The position numbers were made by a program, and so were the translations under genes. A stretch of 60,947 bases of DNA from Lachnospiraceae bacterium. GTDB lineage: Bacteria > Bacillota > Clostridia > Lachnospirales > Lachnospiraceae. This document shows positions 1 through 8,419 of the stretch, piece after piece (positions within the stretch are counted from its first letter, which is position 1; every line of letters begins with the position of its first letter). The DNA is taken from NCBI GenBank assembly GCA_017962105.1, contig JAGCVY010000104.1:1-60947 (forward strand). The letters run 5' to 3'. The notes beneath the pieces are model-generated. The model did not search any database and was not told where the DNA came from. It saw only the letters and a list, made by a program, of their open reading frames with translations.

Positions 1-2
1 CG

Positions 3-719
3 ACGAACACGCCGACACCTACCCCGACGAACACGCCGACACCTACCCCGACGAACACGCCGACTCCGACTGCGACGAGTACGCCGACACCGACTCCGAC
101 GAACACACCGGCACCGACCGAGACTCCTACACCGACGCCGACAGATTCCCCGCCGGTATTGCGATCAGTGAAGCCTTCTGACACGCCGACCCCAACCCCG
201 ACCGAGACACCTTCGCCGACGCCGACGAACACACCGACGCCGACACCAACAAACACGCCAACGCTTACTCCGACGAATACGCCTACGCCGACCCCGACCG
301 AGACGCCGACACCAACCCCGATGGTGAAAGTGTCGCCGTCGCCCACAGGGACGCCGATCCCTACGCCCACGGAGATACTGCCAACCCCGACAGTAACGAT
401 GACACCGACACCGGGGGTGACGGAAACACCGCCGTCGGAAGTGACACCGACGCCGACGTGTACTGTGTCTCCGACCCCTTCAAGCACGCCGACTCCGACA
501 AACACACCGGCACCGACCCCGACAGGATCGCAGGTGCCTCCGAGAACTCCGACTCCGACAGGAACGCCAACTCCGATGATCACCATACCGCCGCCGGACG
601 GCGATGTGCCGAAGACCGGAGACCCGTTCCGCGGGAGCGGAATTGTCCGCCTGGTGATTGCCGCATTTTCCGCTGTCTGCGGAGCAGTATTTGTCCGGGA
701 GAGACGAAAGAAATATTAA
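3..719 (+). CDS. Thr/Pro-repeat surface protein, C-terminal part (5' end outside window)
   Basis: The frame is already open at the left edge, so the protein is truncated and its N-terminus lies outside the window. Almost everything visible is a low-complexity array of Thr-Pro pairs broken by Asn, Glu or Ser, typical of an extended wall-spanning stalk. It ends with a sortase-like signal: VPKTGD at 606-623, then a Gly/Ser-Gly stretch, a hydrophobic segment and a terminal Arg/Lys tail (RERRKKY). In the LPXTG family this arrangement anchors proteins covalently to peptidoglycan; here Val replaces the usual Leu. The functional domain, if any, is upstream and cannot be judged. The DNA repeats are imperfect 6-18 bp units, so the array may vary in length between strains. 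Confidence 0.8.
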   Translation, partial: TNTPTPTPTNTPTPTPTNTPTPTATSTPTPTPTNTPAPTETPTPTPTDSPPVLRSVKPSDTPTPTPTETPSPTPTNTPTPTPTNTPTLTPTNTPTPTPTETPTPTPMVKVSPSPTGTPIPTPTEILPTPTVTMTPTPGVTETPPSEVTPTPTCTVSPTPSSTPTPTNTPAPTPTGSQVPPRTPTPTGTPTPMITIPPPDGDVPKTGDPFRGSGIVRLVIAAFSAVCGAVFVRERRKKY

Positions 720-723
720 CCGT

Positions 724-850
724 GAGAACCCGCAGCCTGCCGAAATCGGAAGAGTGCTGTGTTGCCGCATAGATAAAAACTCTTGTTTCTTTTCCTCGTT
801 TGTGATAGATTGAGCAGGGAGAGAAGAGGTTTGAAAAGCTGCGGGTTCTC
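724..850. repeat. 13-bp perfect inverted repeat flanking a promoter-like region
   Basis: The arms GAGAACCCGCAGC (724-736) and GCTGCGGGTTCTC (838-850) are perfectly complementary and enclose about 100 bases between the surface-protein stop and the start of the next gene. Inside lies a weak promoter candidate, TTGTTT (783-788) and TAGATT (806-811) with a 17-base spacer. The repeat could be the long-range stem of a transcript leader or terminator, or a remnant of a mobile element. No U-tract follows, so a simple intrinsic terminator is unlikely. Confidence 0.5.
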
Positions 851-870
851 CGGATCAATCCGGAGGGACC

Positions 871-1716
871 ATGAAAAAACAGGAAGTTAGAACAGAGAAT
901 CCGATAGGACTGAAATTTTCCGACAACATTGTTTTCGGTGTTTGGTGCAGGAAGAATCCGGAACTGTGTAAACACATTTTGGAAATAGCACTTGAAATCA
1001 AAATCCGGGATATTGTGTTTATTGAGAGTGAACGGTATATTGAACCCGGCATCAATGAGCACGGGATTCGTCTCGATGTTTATGCGGAAGACGACGCGGG
1101 TACCGTATACGATGTAGAGATGCAGACGGTGGATACAGGAAATCTGCCGAGACGCACCAGGTATTATCAGAGCGCGATCGATACAGATTGGCTTATGCCG
1201 TCTCAAGAGTATACAACGCTGAAAAAGACGATTATTCTTTTCATTTGTTGCTTCGATCCGTTCCATATGAATCTGCCCCGTTATCGATTTCGGTATCGTG
1301 CGGAGGAAAACCCTTCCTTGCTGCTGGAAGATGGGACAGAGAGAGTCTTTGTGAATGCGGAATATGTCGGGGAACTCGCAGAAGGCGAGTTCGGGAGTTT
1401 TATCCATTTTGTTTCTACCGGGGAAAGCACCTCGGAATTCACACATCGGATTGTTGAGGCAATGGATGAGCTGAACCGCAGTGACGAAGGGAGAAGTCTT
1501 ATGACACTGGAAATGGCTATGCGGGAAGCGAGCGAATACGCGCGAAAGCAAGGACGTGCAGAAGGACGTGCAGAAGGGCGTGCGCAGCTTGTCCTTGAGA
1601 TGCTGCTTGACGGGGAGATATCCCTTGATGTAGCAAGTAAGCGTCTTGACCTAACGGCGGAAGAGATTCAGGAACGACTTGAGATATATAAAGCTCAGAG
1701 AGGAGGCACAGTATGA
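871..1716 (+). CDS. Rpn-family PD-(D/E)XK nuclease / transposase-like protein
   Basis: The 281-residue product matches the Rpn/PDDEXK transposase-like family that is common in Lachnospiraceae. Its N-terminus reads like the family opening (GLKFSDNIVFGVW), followed by a nuclease core with RLDVYAEDD and then YDVEMQ, which supply the conserved Asp and the Glu-x-Gln pair. The later part holds the usual helical region, a charged stretch with AEGRAEGRAQ repeats and a short helix-turn-helix-like tail. Rpn proteins in Escherichia coli are DNA endonucleases that stimulate recombination independently of RecA; family members are often annotated as transposases without being part of an insertion sequence. 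No terminal repeats of an IS are visible here. The ATGA overlap with the next gene suggests translational coupling. Confidence 0.85.
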   Translation: MKKQEVRTENPIGLKFSDNIVFGVWCRKNPELCKHILEIALEIKIRDIVFIESERYIEPGINEHGIRLDVYAEDDAGTVYDVEMQTVDTGNLPRRTRYYQSAIDTDWLMPSQEYTTLKKTIILFICCFDPFHMNLPRYRFRYRAEENPSLLLEDGTERVFVNAEYVGELAEGEFGSFIHFVSTGESTSEFTHRIVEAMDELNRSDEGRSLMTLEMAMREASEYARKQGRAEGRAEGRAQLVLEMLLDGEISLDVASKRLDLTAEEIQERLEIYKAQRGGTV

Positions 1717-1970
1717 CATACAGAACCAGCGGCACCTGTTCTTCGCAGATATCGTATGATGTTGTGGAGGAAAACGGTGTTGAAGTAGTCCGGAATGTGG
1801 TTTATACCGGAGGATGCAACGGAAATCTTCAGGGAATCGGACGTCTCGTAGAGGGACTTCCGGTGGACGAAGTGATCAGCAGGCTGGAGGGAATCCGGTG
1901 CGGCTATAAGTCCACATCGTGTCCGGATCAGTTGGCGAAAGCGCTGCAGGCGTATAAGGCCGCAAAGTAA
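1713..1970 (+). CDS. TSCPD domain protein (TIGR03905-like)
   Basis: This small 85-residue protein contains the diagnostic TSCPDQLAKAL motif near its C-terminus and a Cys at each of several conserved places (GTCSSQI, GGCNGN, IRCGYK). It resembles the stand-alone TSCPD family TIGR03905; the same domain occurs at the C-terminus of some vitamin B12-dependent ribonucleotide reductases. The spaced Cys residues suggest metal binding, but the biochemical role is not known. It starts inside the stop of the Rpn-like gene (ATGA), so the two are probably translated together. A strong hairpin follows about 65 bases after the stop. Confidence 0.85.
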   Translation: MTYRTSGTCSSQISYDVVEENGVEVVRNVVYTGGCNGNLQGIGRLVEGLPVDEVISRLEGIRCGYKSTSCPDQLAKALQAYKAAK

Positions 1971-2037
1971 GGGTGTCACGGCGGGGGCACAATCCTGTGT
2001 GCCGGCCGGGATACCTATAGCGTTAGGAAAGCGAGGC

Positions 2038-2070
2038 AAATGGCAAATGCTCCGGCATTTGCCATTTTAT
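2038..2070 (+). terminator. Intrinsic terminator or attenuator directly before murG
   Basis: A perfect 13-bp stem (AAATGGCAAATGC at 2038-2050, GCATTTGCCATTT at 2055-2067) closes a TCCG loop and runs into TTTTAT. The hairpin ends only about ten bases before the murG start codon and abuts its GGAG, so it could terminate the upstream transcript or control entry into murG. Confidence 0.8.
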
Positions 2071-2077
2071 CGGAGAC

Positions 2078-3136
2078 ATGAAAACAATTGTACTTACAGG
2101 CGGCGGAACAGCGGGGCATGTCACGCCGAACATCGCATTGATCGACCGGCTTAAGGAGGAGGGGTTTGAAATCTCCTACATCGGTTCGAAAACCGGGATT
2201 GAGAAAGAGCTGATCGAGAACATCGGGATTCCGTACTATGCGATAAGTTCCGGAAAATTACGCAGGTATTTTTCGATGAAGAACTTTACGGATCCGTTCC
2301 GCGTCCTCAAGGGCTGCAGCGAAGCCAAAAAACTGATGAAGCAGCTGAAGCCGGATGTGGTCTTTTCCAAGGGAGGATTTGTGTCGGTGCCGGTTGTCCG
2401 TGCAGCAGGAAAGGCGAAGATACCGACGGTTATCCATGAGTCGGACATGACGCCCGGGCTGGCAAACCGATTGGCTATCCGCTATGCGACGAAGGTGTGC
2501 TGCAATTTCACGGAGACGCTTGAGCATGTGAAGGGCAAGGGACTCCACACGGGAACGCCGATCCGGAAGGAGTTGTTTTCCGGGACGAAGGAAGCGGGAC
2601 TTGCCTATGCGGGCTTTGACGGAAACAAGCCGGTCATTCTGGTTGTCGGCGGAAGCACCGGAGCAGTCCGCGTCAATGAGGCTGTCAGGGCGGCACTTCC
2701 GAAACTGCTGCCGGAGTTCGATATCCTTCATCTGTGCGGCAAGGGGAAAATGGACACTTCCGTAAGCGGGAAGGGCTATGAGCAGCGGGAGTATTGCGAT
2801 AAGGAGATGAAGGATGTCCTTGCCATGGCGGACATCGTGATCTCCCGGGCCGGAGCGAATGCAATCTGTGAATTGCTTGCGCTTCACAAGCCGAATCTGT
2901 TGATCCCGCTCTCTGCGGAGGCCAGCCGCGGAGATCAGCTCCTCAACGCGGCGTCGTTTGAAAAACAGGGCTTCAGCATGGTGATGCAGGAGTCGGAGAT
3001 CACTCCGGAGAGCCTGACCGAAGCCGTGGGAGAACTGTACCGAAACCGCAGCCGGTATATCGAGGCTATGGAGAAAAGTCCTGCGGGGGATGCGACGGAG
3101 ATGATCGTGCAGCTTCTTAAGGAGTTGAGTGAATAA
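2078..3136 (+). CDS. murG: UDP-GlcNAc:undecaprenyl-PP-MurNAc-pentapeptide transferase MurG
   Basis: MurG adds GlcNAc from UDP-GlcNAc to lipid I to make lipid II on the inner face of the membrane, the last cytoplasmic step of peptidoglycan synthesis. The 352-residue length is normal. The N-terminus carries the glycine-rich GGGTAGHVTPN motif, and the C-terminal GT-B domain has VVGGSTGAVRVNEAV and SRAGANAICELLAL, which form the nucleotide-sugar pocket. The ATG is fixed by alignment to the usual family start. The GGAG at 2072-2075 is only two bases from it, an unusually tight spacing, and a terminator-like hairpin sits immediately upstream. The gene stands apart from any dcw cluster, as is common in Clostridia. 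Confidence 0.95.
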   Translation: MKTIVLTGGGTAGHVTPNIALIDRLKEEGFEISYIGSKTGIEKELIENIGIPYYAISSGKLRRYFSMKNFTDPFRVLKGCSEAKKLMKQLKPDVVFSKGGFVSVPVVRAAGKAKIPTVIHESDMTPGLANRLAIRYATKVCCNFTETLEHVKGKGLHTGTPIRKELFSGTKEAGLAYAGFDGNKPVILVVGGSTGAVRVNEAVRAALPKLLPEFDILHLCGKGKMDTSVSGKGYEQREYCDKEMKDVLAMADIVISRAGANAICELLALHKPNLLIPLSAEASRGDQLLNAASFEKQGFSMVMQESEITPESLTEAVGELYRNRSRYIEAMEKSPAGDATEMIVQLLKELSE

Positions 3137-3153
3137 AGGAAAACCGGAAAGGG

Positions 3154-3179
3154 CGCGGAGAAATCCGCGTTCTTTTTTC
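3154..3179 (+). terminator. Intrinsic terminator after murG
   Basis: A CGCGGA/TCCGCG stem (3154-3159 and 3164-3169) with a GAAA tetraloop is followed by TTCTTTTTT. It lies 15-20 bases after the murG stop. Confidence 0.85.
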
Positions 3180-3209
3180 TCTTTCTACGGGACACGGGAG
3201 AACGTTCTC

Positions 3210-3238
3210 TTGTGTCGATCGGAAAATAATGGTATACT
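3210..3238 (+). promoter_or_regulatory. Sigma-A-type promoter for the HIT gene
   Basis: TTGTGT (3210-3215) and TATACT (3233-3238) are separated by 17 bases, downstream of the murG terminator and 65 bases before the HIT start codon. The -10 is preceded by TGG. Confidence 0.7.
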
Positions 3239-3302
3239 TAACAATAGGGTTTCTCTGTGATGGAGACGGCCCGGAAATGTTTTTCACAAGGAGTGTGGAT
3301 CT

Positions 3303-3713
3303 ATGGATAACTGCATTTTCTGCATGATCGCGAACGGACAGATTCCGTCCGCTACGGTATATGAAGACGAGGATTTCCGCGCGGTATTGGACATTGCGCC
3401 GGCACACAAGGGGCATGTGATCCTGCTGCCGAAGGTTCATGCCGACAACCTGTATTCGCTTGACGATGCGGTTGCGGCGAAGGCGCTTCCGATTGTCAAA
3501 AAGATTGCGCTTGCGCTGAAGAAAACCACCGGGTGTGACGGCATCAATGTGCTGCAGAACAACGAGCCGGCAGCCGGACAGTCGGTGTTCCATCTGCACA
3601 TCCATATCATTCCCCGGTTTGACGGCGACGGGATTCTTCCGGTATGGCCGCAGGGGTCCTATGATGAGGGAGAAGCTGCTGAGTGGGCAGCACGGATTGC
3701 ATCGGAGTGTTGA
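3303..3713 (+). CDS. HIT-family nucleotide hydrolase (HinT-like)
   Basis: The 136-residue protein is a histidine-triad hydrolase. It opens with the family signature CIFCMIANGQIPS, has the central KGHVILLPKVH strand, and carries the catalytic triad FHLHIHIIPR near residue 100. HinT-type enzymes hydrolyse nucleoside phosphoramidates such as AMP-lysine. Length and motif order are complete. A good AAGGAG (3288-3293) lies nine bases before the ATG, and the gene has its own promoter. The next gene starts five bases after the stop, so the HIT gene probably leads a transcript that runs on into the membrane protein and deoB. Confidence 0.92.
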   Translation: MDNCIFCMIANGQIPSATVYEDEDFRAVLDIAPAHKGHVILLPKVHADNLYSLDDAVAAKALPIVKKIALALKKTTGCDGINVLQNNEPAAGQSVFHLHIHIIPRFDGDGILPVWPQGSYDEGEAAEWAARIASEC

Positions 3714-3718
3714 GGATA

Positions 3719-6280
3719 ATGAAACTACGATTTCGCATCTTGATCCTGGCGGGGGTCTTCCTCGTATCGCTGATCGTGTTCTTCAGCCGGGTCAACCTGC
3801 ATACCTACAGCAATGAACTCAAAACCGTGTCGGCTTCCCAGGCGACGCTGCCGGTGGTGAGTTTCCGGATCGGGAGCGTTGAGGTCAACCCGACCTTGGG
3901 ATACACCTTTGAGCCGCAGGCACAGCTGCTTCGGGAGAGCGTTACGCCCATCGGAAGCAGCATGGATTTTGATGTGCTGATCCGGGAATACGGGAGTGTT
4001 GTCAAGAGACTTGTCTGTGAGGTGATCGAAACCTCCACGGCGTCGGTTTTGGACACCAAGGAGGTCAAAGCGTTGAAGCGGTTGGACGACGGCAGATTGT
4101 GTGCCAATGTCGTTCTTTCGGGAAATATCGCGCGTGACACCGAGTACTCCTGCAAGCTGACGCTCACTACCGGCGACGGACGGGACATTTTCTACTATAC
4201 GCGTCTGGTTGTGGCTTCCACGGGTAATCTGAAAAGAGAGATGGAGTTCGCGATGAACGTTCACGATTCCCTGTTGGATGAGGATCGGAAGAACAACATC
4301 GAGCAGTATCTGGATACCGAGGACGGAGCGTCGGGCGCGGATTTTTCCCACGTGACCATTGCCGATAATCTCGAGACTGTGAGCTACGGGACGATGAATC
4401 CGAGGCAGGTGGAAGTATCCATCCCGACGATAACGGAATACAACTCCACCTATGTGTGCGCTGTGCTGAAATCCCGGATGCAGATCTTCTCCAACGACGG
4501 AGAAGAGTACTACCGCGTCAGGGAAGAGTTCCGCATGCGGTGCCAGGGTAAAAACGACATCCTGTTCAACTATGACCGCACCATGCAGGCGGAGTTTGAC
4601 GGGACGCTGGTAAGCATTAACCGGGGCCAGATCAAGCTGGGCCTCACGCCGGACACGGAGCTGAATTATAAGCTCAGCAGCAACAACAAGTATCTGGTGT
4701 TTGCATACGACGACAACCTTTGGGAATATGACATGAAGAGAAATGTCATGGTACAGCTCTTCACGTTCGACCGGGAGGGAGGAGACGAGCTTAGGTACCG
4801 CAACGGGCGGCACGATTACCGGATCATTTCCGTGCTGGACAACGGAGATGCGGACTTTGTGTTCTATGGCTACATTTCCCGGGGCCAGTATGAAGGACGC
4901 GTGGGAATCCTGTATTACCGGTTCCACGCGGAGGACGCCCGGATCGAAGAGATGATGTTCGTCCCTGTGGACGTGCCCTATGAGATCCTCAAGGAGGAGT
5001 TCGGGGCGCTGTGCTACATGAACGATTACGACGAGTTTTATTTTACGCTGTACGACACGCTGTACCTGTATCGTACCCTCGTGCATGACTTCACGGTTGT
5101 TGTGGAGCATATGCCGAAGAACAGCGTTCTGTTCGAGGACGAGGGGATCCTGGTGTTCCAGGAGAACTATTCGGCAGCGGAAAATGGGGCGCTCGTCTAT
5201 TATGACCTGGAAAACCGCAAACCCCGCACGGTGAGTGCGCCGGGCGGTGACCGCATCTGCCTTTTGGGGGAGATTGACGGGGAGTTGATCTACGGTTTGG
5301 CCCATACGGCGGATGTGACATTCCACGACAACGGAACGGACCATGTTCCGATGCACCGGATCGTCATTGAAAAACTGGACGGGACGGTCATCAAAACATA
5401 TGACAGCGGCGAGGATCTGTATTCGGCAGCGGAGATTGTCGACAATGCGATCAACATCGAATTGTGCCGCAAGGTGTCGGAAGCCACAGTGATCCGGGAT
5501 GACGGCGGGGAGACGATCCGGCCGATCTATGAATCCTCCGGAAAATACAACATCCTGAAGAGTTCCAAGCCCGTGACGCAGAAGATCACGGTGTCGGGAC
5601 GCTCCACCACGCTGATGCGGCGTGAGTATTACATGAACCTTCCGAGCGGATACAAGCTGGAGGCGGTGCCGAAGAAGGAGACGACGGTGTTTACGGTGCT
5701 TACCGGAAACACATCAGTGCGCGTGGGCAGCTGGATCGATCCGCGGTACTATGTCATCGCCTACGGGCGGATCAAACTGGTGTCGGGGGATCTCGGGGAA
5801 TGCATCCGGACAGCGGATGACGCCGCCGGCGCCGTGTACGACGGCAAGGGCGTGATCCTGTGGAAGCGAGGGATCAAACCGGAGCGCGCCAACACCAGAA
5901 CGGTCGCGCAGCGGTATCAGGACGACACCTGTACGGAGCTTCAGGCGATTTTGCAGATGTTCCTGTCGTACAAGGGATCCGCGAAGGATGCGACCACCTG
6001 TGATATGAACCAAAAGGCGTTCCTCACGTGGCTTACGGACAGTATCCCCGGCAGCGGCGTGGATATCTCCGGCGTTACGCTTTCGGAGGTCCTTCAGTTC
6101 GTTGCGGACGGAAGACCTGTGGCGGCAAGGTACCGGGACACCTGGGTTTTGATCATCGGTTATGAGGCGGATCGTCTCACGGTGGTTTCCCCGTCGCAGA
6201 AGAAAAAGGTGTACATCTCCATCTCGGAGGCAAAAAAGACCATAGAGAAGACGGGAATTTATTACAGTTACATCGACTGA
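3719..6280 (+). CDS. Large membrane-anchored protein with papain-fold-like C-terminal region, function unknown
   Basis: The 853-residue product begins with a signal anchor (RILILAGVFLVSLIVFF), so most of it should be outside the membrane. I chose the ATG at 3719 because GGAG at 3704-3707 precedes it; a longer form from 3683 would overlap the HIT gene. The middle is Tyr- and Asp-rich and beta-strand-like with no family I can name with certainty; the pattern recalls conserved uncharacterised Lachnospiraceae proteins. The last 130 residues resemble a C39-like papain fold: DDTCTELQAILQMFL would be the Cys helix and DTWVLIIGYEADRLTVVSP the later strands. Trp stands where the catalytic His is expected, so this part looks inactive. 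It sits five bases after the HIT gene and twelve before deoB. Confidence 0.75.
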   Translation: MKLRFRILILAGVFLVSLIVFFSRVNLHTYSNELKTVSASQATLPVVSFRIGSVEVNPTLGYTFEPQAQLLRESVTPIGSSMDFDVLIREYGSVVKRLVCEVIETSTASVLDTKEVKALKRLDDGRLCANVVLSGNIARDTEYSCKLTLTTGDGRDIFYYTRLVVASTGNLKREMEFAMNVHDSLLDEDRKNNIEQYLDTEDGASGADFSHVTIADNLETVSYGTMNPRQVEVSIPTITEYNSTYVCAVLKSRMQIFSNDGEEYYRVREEFRMRCQGKNDILFNYDRTMQAEFDGTLVSINRGQIKLGLTPDTELNYKLSSNNKYLVFAYDDNLWEYDMKRNVMVQLFTFDREGGDELRYRNGRHDYRIISVLDNGDADFVFYGYISRGQYEGRVGILYYRFHAEDARIEEMMFVPVDVPYEILKEEFGALCYMNDYDEFYFTLYDTLYLYRTLVHDFTVVVEHMPKNSVLFEDEGILVFQENYSAAENGALVYYDLENRKPRTVSAPGGDRICLLGEIDGELIYGLAHTADVTFHDNGTDHVPMHRIVIEKLDGTVIKTYDSGEDLYSAAEIVDNAINIELCRKVSEATVIRDDGGETIRPIYESSGKYNILKSSKPVTQKITVSGRSTTLMRREYYMNLPSGYKLEAVPKKETTVFTVLTGNTSVRVGSWIDPRYYVIAYGRIKLVSGDLGECIRTADDAAGAVYDGKGVILWKRGIKPERANTRTVAQRYQDDTCTELQAILQMFLSYKGSAKDATTCDMNQKAFLTWLTDSIPGSGVDISGVTLSEVLQFVADGRPVAARYRDTWVLIIGYEADRLTVVSPSQKKKVYISISEAKKTIEKTGIYYSYID

Positions 6281-6292
6281 TAAGGAGGAACT

Positions 6293-7474
6293 ATGACGAG
6301 GGTATTTTTGATCGTATTGGACAGCTGCGGCGTCGGGGAAATGCCGGATGCCGCTGACTTTGGGGATGAGGGAAGCTTTACGCTGCGCAGCGCGGCGGCA
6401 TCGCCGTTCTTCTCGATGCCGAATGCGGAGAAGCTCGGGCTTTTCCACATTGACGGCGTGAGGGGAGTTGTCTGCGGATCCGGGCTTGGGGACGCGGCGA
6501 CGGACAGCTTTGACGGCGTAGTGTGCCGCCTGGCGGAGATCTCGAAGGGCAAGGACACCACCACCGGGCATTGGGAGATCGCGGGGCTTCCCCTTGCAGA
6601 ACCGTTCCCCACATTTCCCGAAGGATTCCCGAAGGAACTGCTGGACGCACTCTCGGCGGAGATCGGGCGGGGAATCCTGTGCAACAAGCCCTACTCCGGC
6701 ACGGAGGTGATCCGGGACTACGGAAAGGAGCATCTCGCAACCGGGGATCTGATCGTGTATACCTCGGCGGACAGCGTGCTGCAGATCGCGGCTCACGACA
6801 GCCTGATCCCGACGGAACAGCTGTACGAGTACTGTGAGATTGCCAGAAGGCTCTGCGTGGGACAGTACGGCGTCGGACGGATCATCGCGCGGCCCTTCAC
6901 CGGCGAGTGGCCCTATACAAGAACGGCACTGCGGCATGATTTTTCCCTTGAGCCCACCGGGGAGACGCTTCTCGATGTGATGAGCCTCGCCGGCTTTGAG
7001 GTGAGGTCTGTCGGCAAGATCGTGGATATCTTCGCGGGACGGGGAATCACAAGTTTTCAAAGAACCACTTGCAATGAAGAGGGAATTGATGTTACACTTG
7101 CAGAGATGCAGGAGGATTTCTCGGGGCTCTGCTTTACCAATCTCGTGGATTTCGACATGAAATACGGTCACCGCAACGATGTGGACGGATATGCCAAGGC
7201 GCTTTCCTATTTCGATACGAAACTGCCGGAACTTCTGGCGGGGCTGCGGGAGGATGACCTTCTGATGATCACGGCGGATCACGGATGCGATCCGGCGACG
7301 GCCTCGACGGACCATTCCAGAGAGTATATCCCGTTGGTGGCGTACGGCCCGAAGATCAAGGGCGGCGTCAATGTCGGGACAAGGATAGGTTTTTCCGATA
7401 TCGGAAAGACCGTTGCGGAGCGCTTTGCGATATCCAACACGCTGGCAGGAGAGCCGATCGAAGAACTGCTGTAA
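6293..7474 (+). CDS. deoB: Phosphopentomutase DeoB
   Basis: DeoB interconverts (deoxy)ribose 1-phosphate and 5-phosphate, linking nucleoside breakdown to the pentose phosphate pool. The 393-residue protein has the alkaline-phosphatase-superfamily start VFLIVLDSCGVGEMPDA with the metal-binding Asp, the KDTTTGHWEI motif with the Thr that takes the phosphate, and the C-terminal ITADHGCDP and TDHSREYIPL metal ligands. Length and motif order are those of the family. AAGGAGG lies just upstream of the ATG. No purine or pyrimidine nucleoside phosphorylase is adjacent, which is somewhat unusual, and its neighbours on both sides are anchored proteins of unknown role. Confidence 0.96.
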   Translation: MTRVFLIVLDSCGVGEMPDAADFGDEGSFTLRSAAASPFFSMPNAEKLGLFHIDGVRGVVCGSGLGDAATDSFDGVVCRLAEISKGKDTTTGHWEIAGLPLAEPFPTFPEGFPKELLDALSAEIGRGILCNKPYSGTEVIRDYGKEHLATGDLIVYTSADSVLQIAAHDSLIPTEQLYEYCEIARRLCVGQYGVGRIIARPFTGEWPYTRTALRHDFSLEPTGETLLDVMSLAGFEVRSVGKIVDIFAGRGITSFQRTTCNEEGIDVTLAEMQEDFSGLCFTNLVDFDMKYGHRNDVDGYAKALSYFDTKLPELLAGLREDDLLMITADHGCDPATASTDHSREYIPLVAYGPKIKGGVNVGTRIGFSDIGKTVAERFAISNTLAGEPIEELL

Positions 7475-7513
7475 CGAGAGAGGGCAGAAAGGAAAAAAGC
7501 GGGAGGATCTGTT

Positions 7514-8203
7514 ATGAATAAACGACTTGACTTTTCAAACAGGACATTGATCATTATCGCGAGCGTAATCGTCGCTGCGGTCATTCTGATCCTGATCATC
7601 CGGCCTACGGAGAGAGAGGGCGATCTGACGCTGAAGAGTTATGACGGCACCACCGAGATCACCATCGAGGAGGTCAGCCGTGAGGCTGCGGACAACAACG
7701 GACGCCATATGGCGCGCTGCAAGGTGAACCGCTCCAAGGATTTCTTCGGGACCCATGTGAAGAAGAACGAGTATTTTGTCGGCTCCATCGATCCCAACGG
7801 GTATTTTATCCCTGCGTCGGAGAAGCGGGAGACCGGATACTATATCCTTCTCAAGAACAATCATTATTTCTGCCTGATCTATGAGAACGGCTACGCTATC
7901 CTGACGGAGTTGACCGCCATTGTCAGGATCGAAGGCGCGATCTACTACATGCCGTTCCCCAGCGACCTCGAACTGGAGTATGACCAGGTCAACGATCTGG
8001 ATTTCGCCACACTGACCGGTGTGGGAAGCTTCGAGGAGCTTGTGGAATACTATAAGCGCCTGAAGGATGACTATTATCTGGTTGATAACGTAAACAAGAC
8101 GATCACGGTGCGTCTTCTCAAGGACGGCGAGCCCTCTGACAAGACGATGGTGATCAGCCTGACCGAGAACGGTATTTCGGTAGGCGTTGAGGAGGAAAAT
8201 TGA
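7514..8203 (+). CDS. Small membrane-anchored protein of unknown function
   Basis: The 229-residue product has one N-terminal transmembrane segment (IIIASVIVAAVILILII, about residues 12-29) after a short basic head, followed by a soluble domain of alternating charged and aromatic residues with no motif I recognise. It should be an extracytoplasmic, membrane-tethered domain. It lies 40 bases after deoB on the same strand and ends shortly before the tRNA-Leu promoter. I cannot suggest a function beyond possible involvement in an envelope process shared with the large anchored protein upstream of deoB. Confidence 0.7.
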   Translation: MNKRLDFSNRTLIIIASVIVAAVILILIIRPTEREGDLTLKSYDGTTEITIEEVSREAADNNGRHMARCKVNRSKDFFGTHVKKNEYFVGSIDPNGYFIPASEKRETGYYILLKNNHYFCLIYENGYAILTELTAIVRIEGAIYYMPFPSDLELEYDQVNDLDFATLTGVGSFEELVEYYKRLKDDYYLVDNVNKTITVRLLKDGEPSDKTMVISLTENGISVGVEEEN

Positions 8204-8228
8204 CGCGGGATTTCTTCCGCGAAAGTGC

Positions 8229-8257
8229 TTGACTTTCCCACAGAGTGATGGTATCAT
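8229..8257 (+). promoter_or_regulatory. Promoter of tRNA-Leu(CAG)
   Basis: TTGACT (8229-8234) and TATCAT (8252-8257) are separated by 17 bases, and the -10 ends 11 bases before the mature 5' end of the tRNA. Confidence 0.75.
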
Positions 8258-8268
8258 AGGCGGTGCTT

Positions 8269-8352
8269 GCAGTTGTGGCGGAATTGGCATACGCGCATGA
8301 TTCAGGTTCATGTCCATGTACTTGGGTGTGGGTTCAAGTCCCATCAACTGCA
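8269..8352 (+). tRNA. tRNA-Leu (anticodon CAG)
   Basis: The acceptor arms GCAGTTG (8269-8275) and CAACTGC (8345-8351) pair perfectly. The anticodon stem CATGA/TCATG holds loop TTCAGGT with CAG at 8303-8305, reading CUG. A long variable arm and a GGTTCAAGTCC T-arm give a class II leucine tRNA. A is the discriminator base at 8352 and CCA is not encoded. It has its own promoter and terminator. Confidence 0.95.
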
Positions 8353-8360
8353 GAAAAACA

Positions 8361-8396
8361 AACGGCCTGCTGAGAAATCAGCGGGCCGTTTTGTTT
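8361..8396. terminator. Terminator after tRNA-Leu(CAG), possibly bidirectional
   Basis: A 13-bp stem (8361-8373 with 8378-8390, one G-T pair) closes a GAAA loop and is followed by TTGTTTT. On the other strand it lies 24 bases after the stop of the minus-strand lipocalin-like gene and could also end that transcript. Confidence 0.85.
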
Positions 8397-8419
8397 TGTG
8401 TCGATCTTACGGAAACCGG

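Noticed and set aside
3-600. CRISPR array in the repetitive start of the window
   Set aside because: The repeats are in-frame Thr-Pro codons with no spacers of regular length.
871-1716. Possible insertion sequence around the transposase-like Rpn gene
   Set aside because: No terminal inverted repeats with target duplication are visible; the nearby 13-bp inverted repeat lies wholly upstream of the gene.
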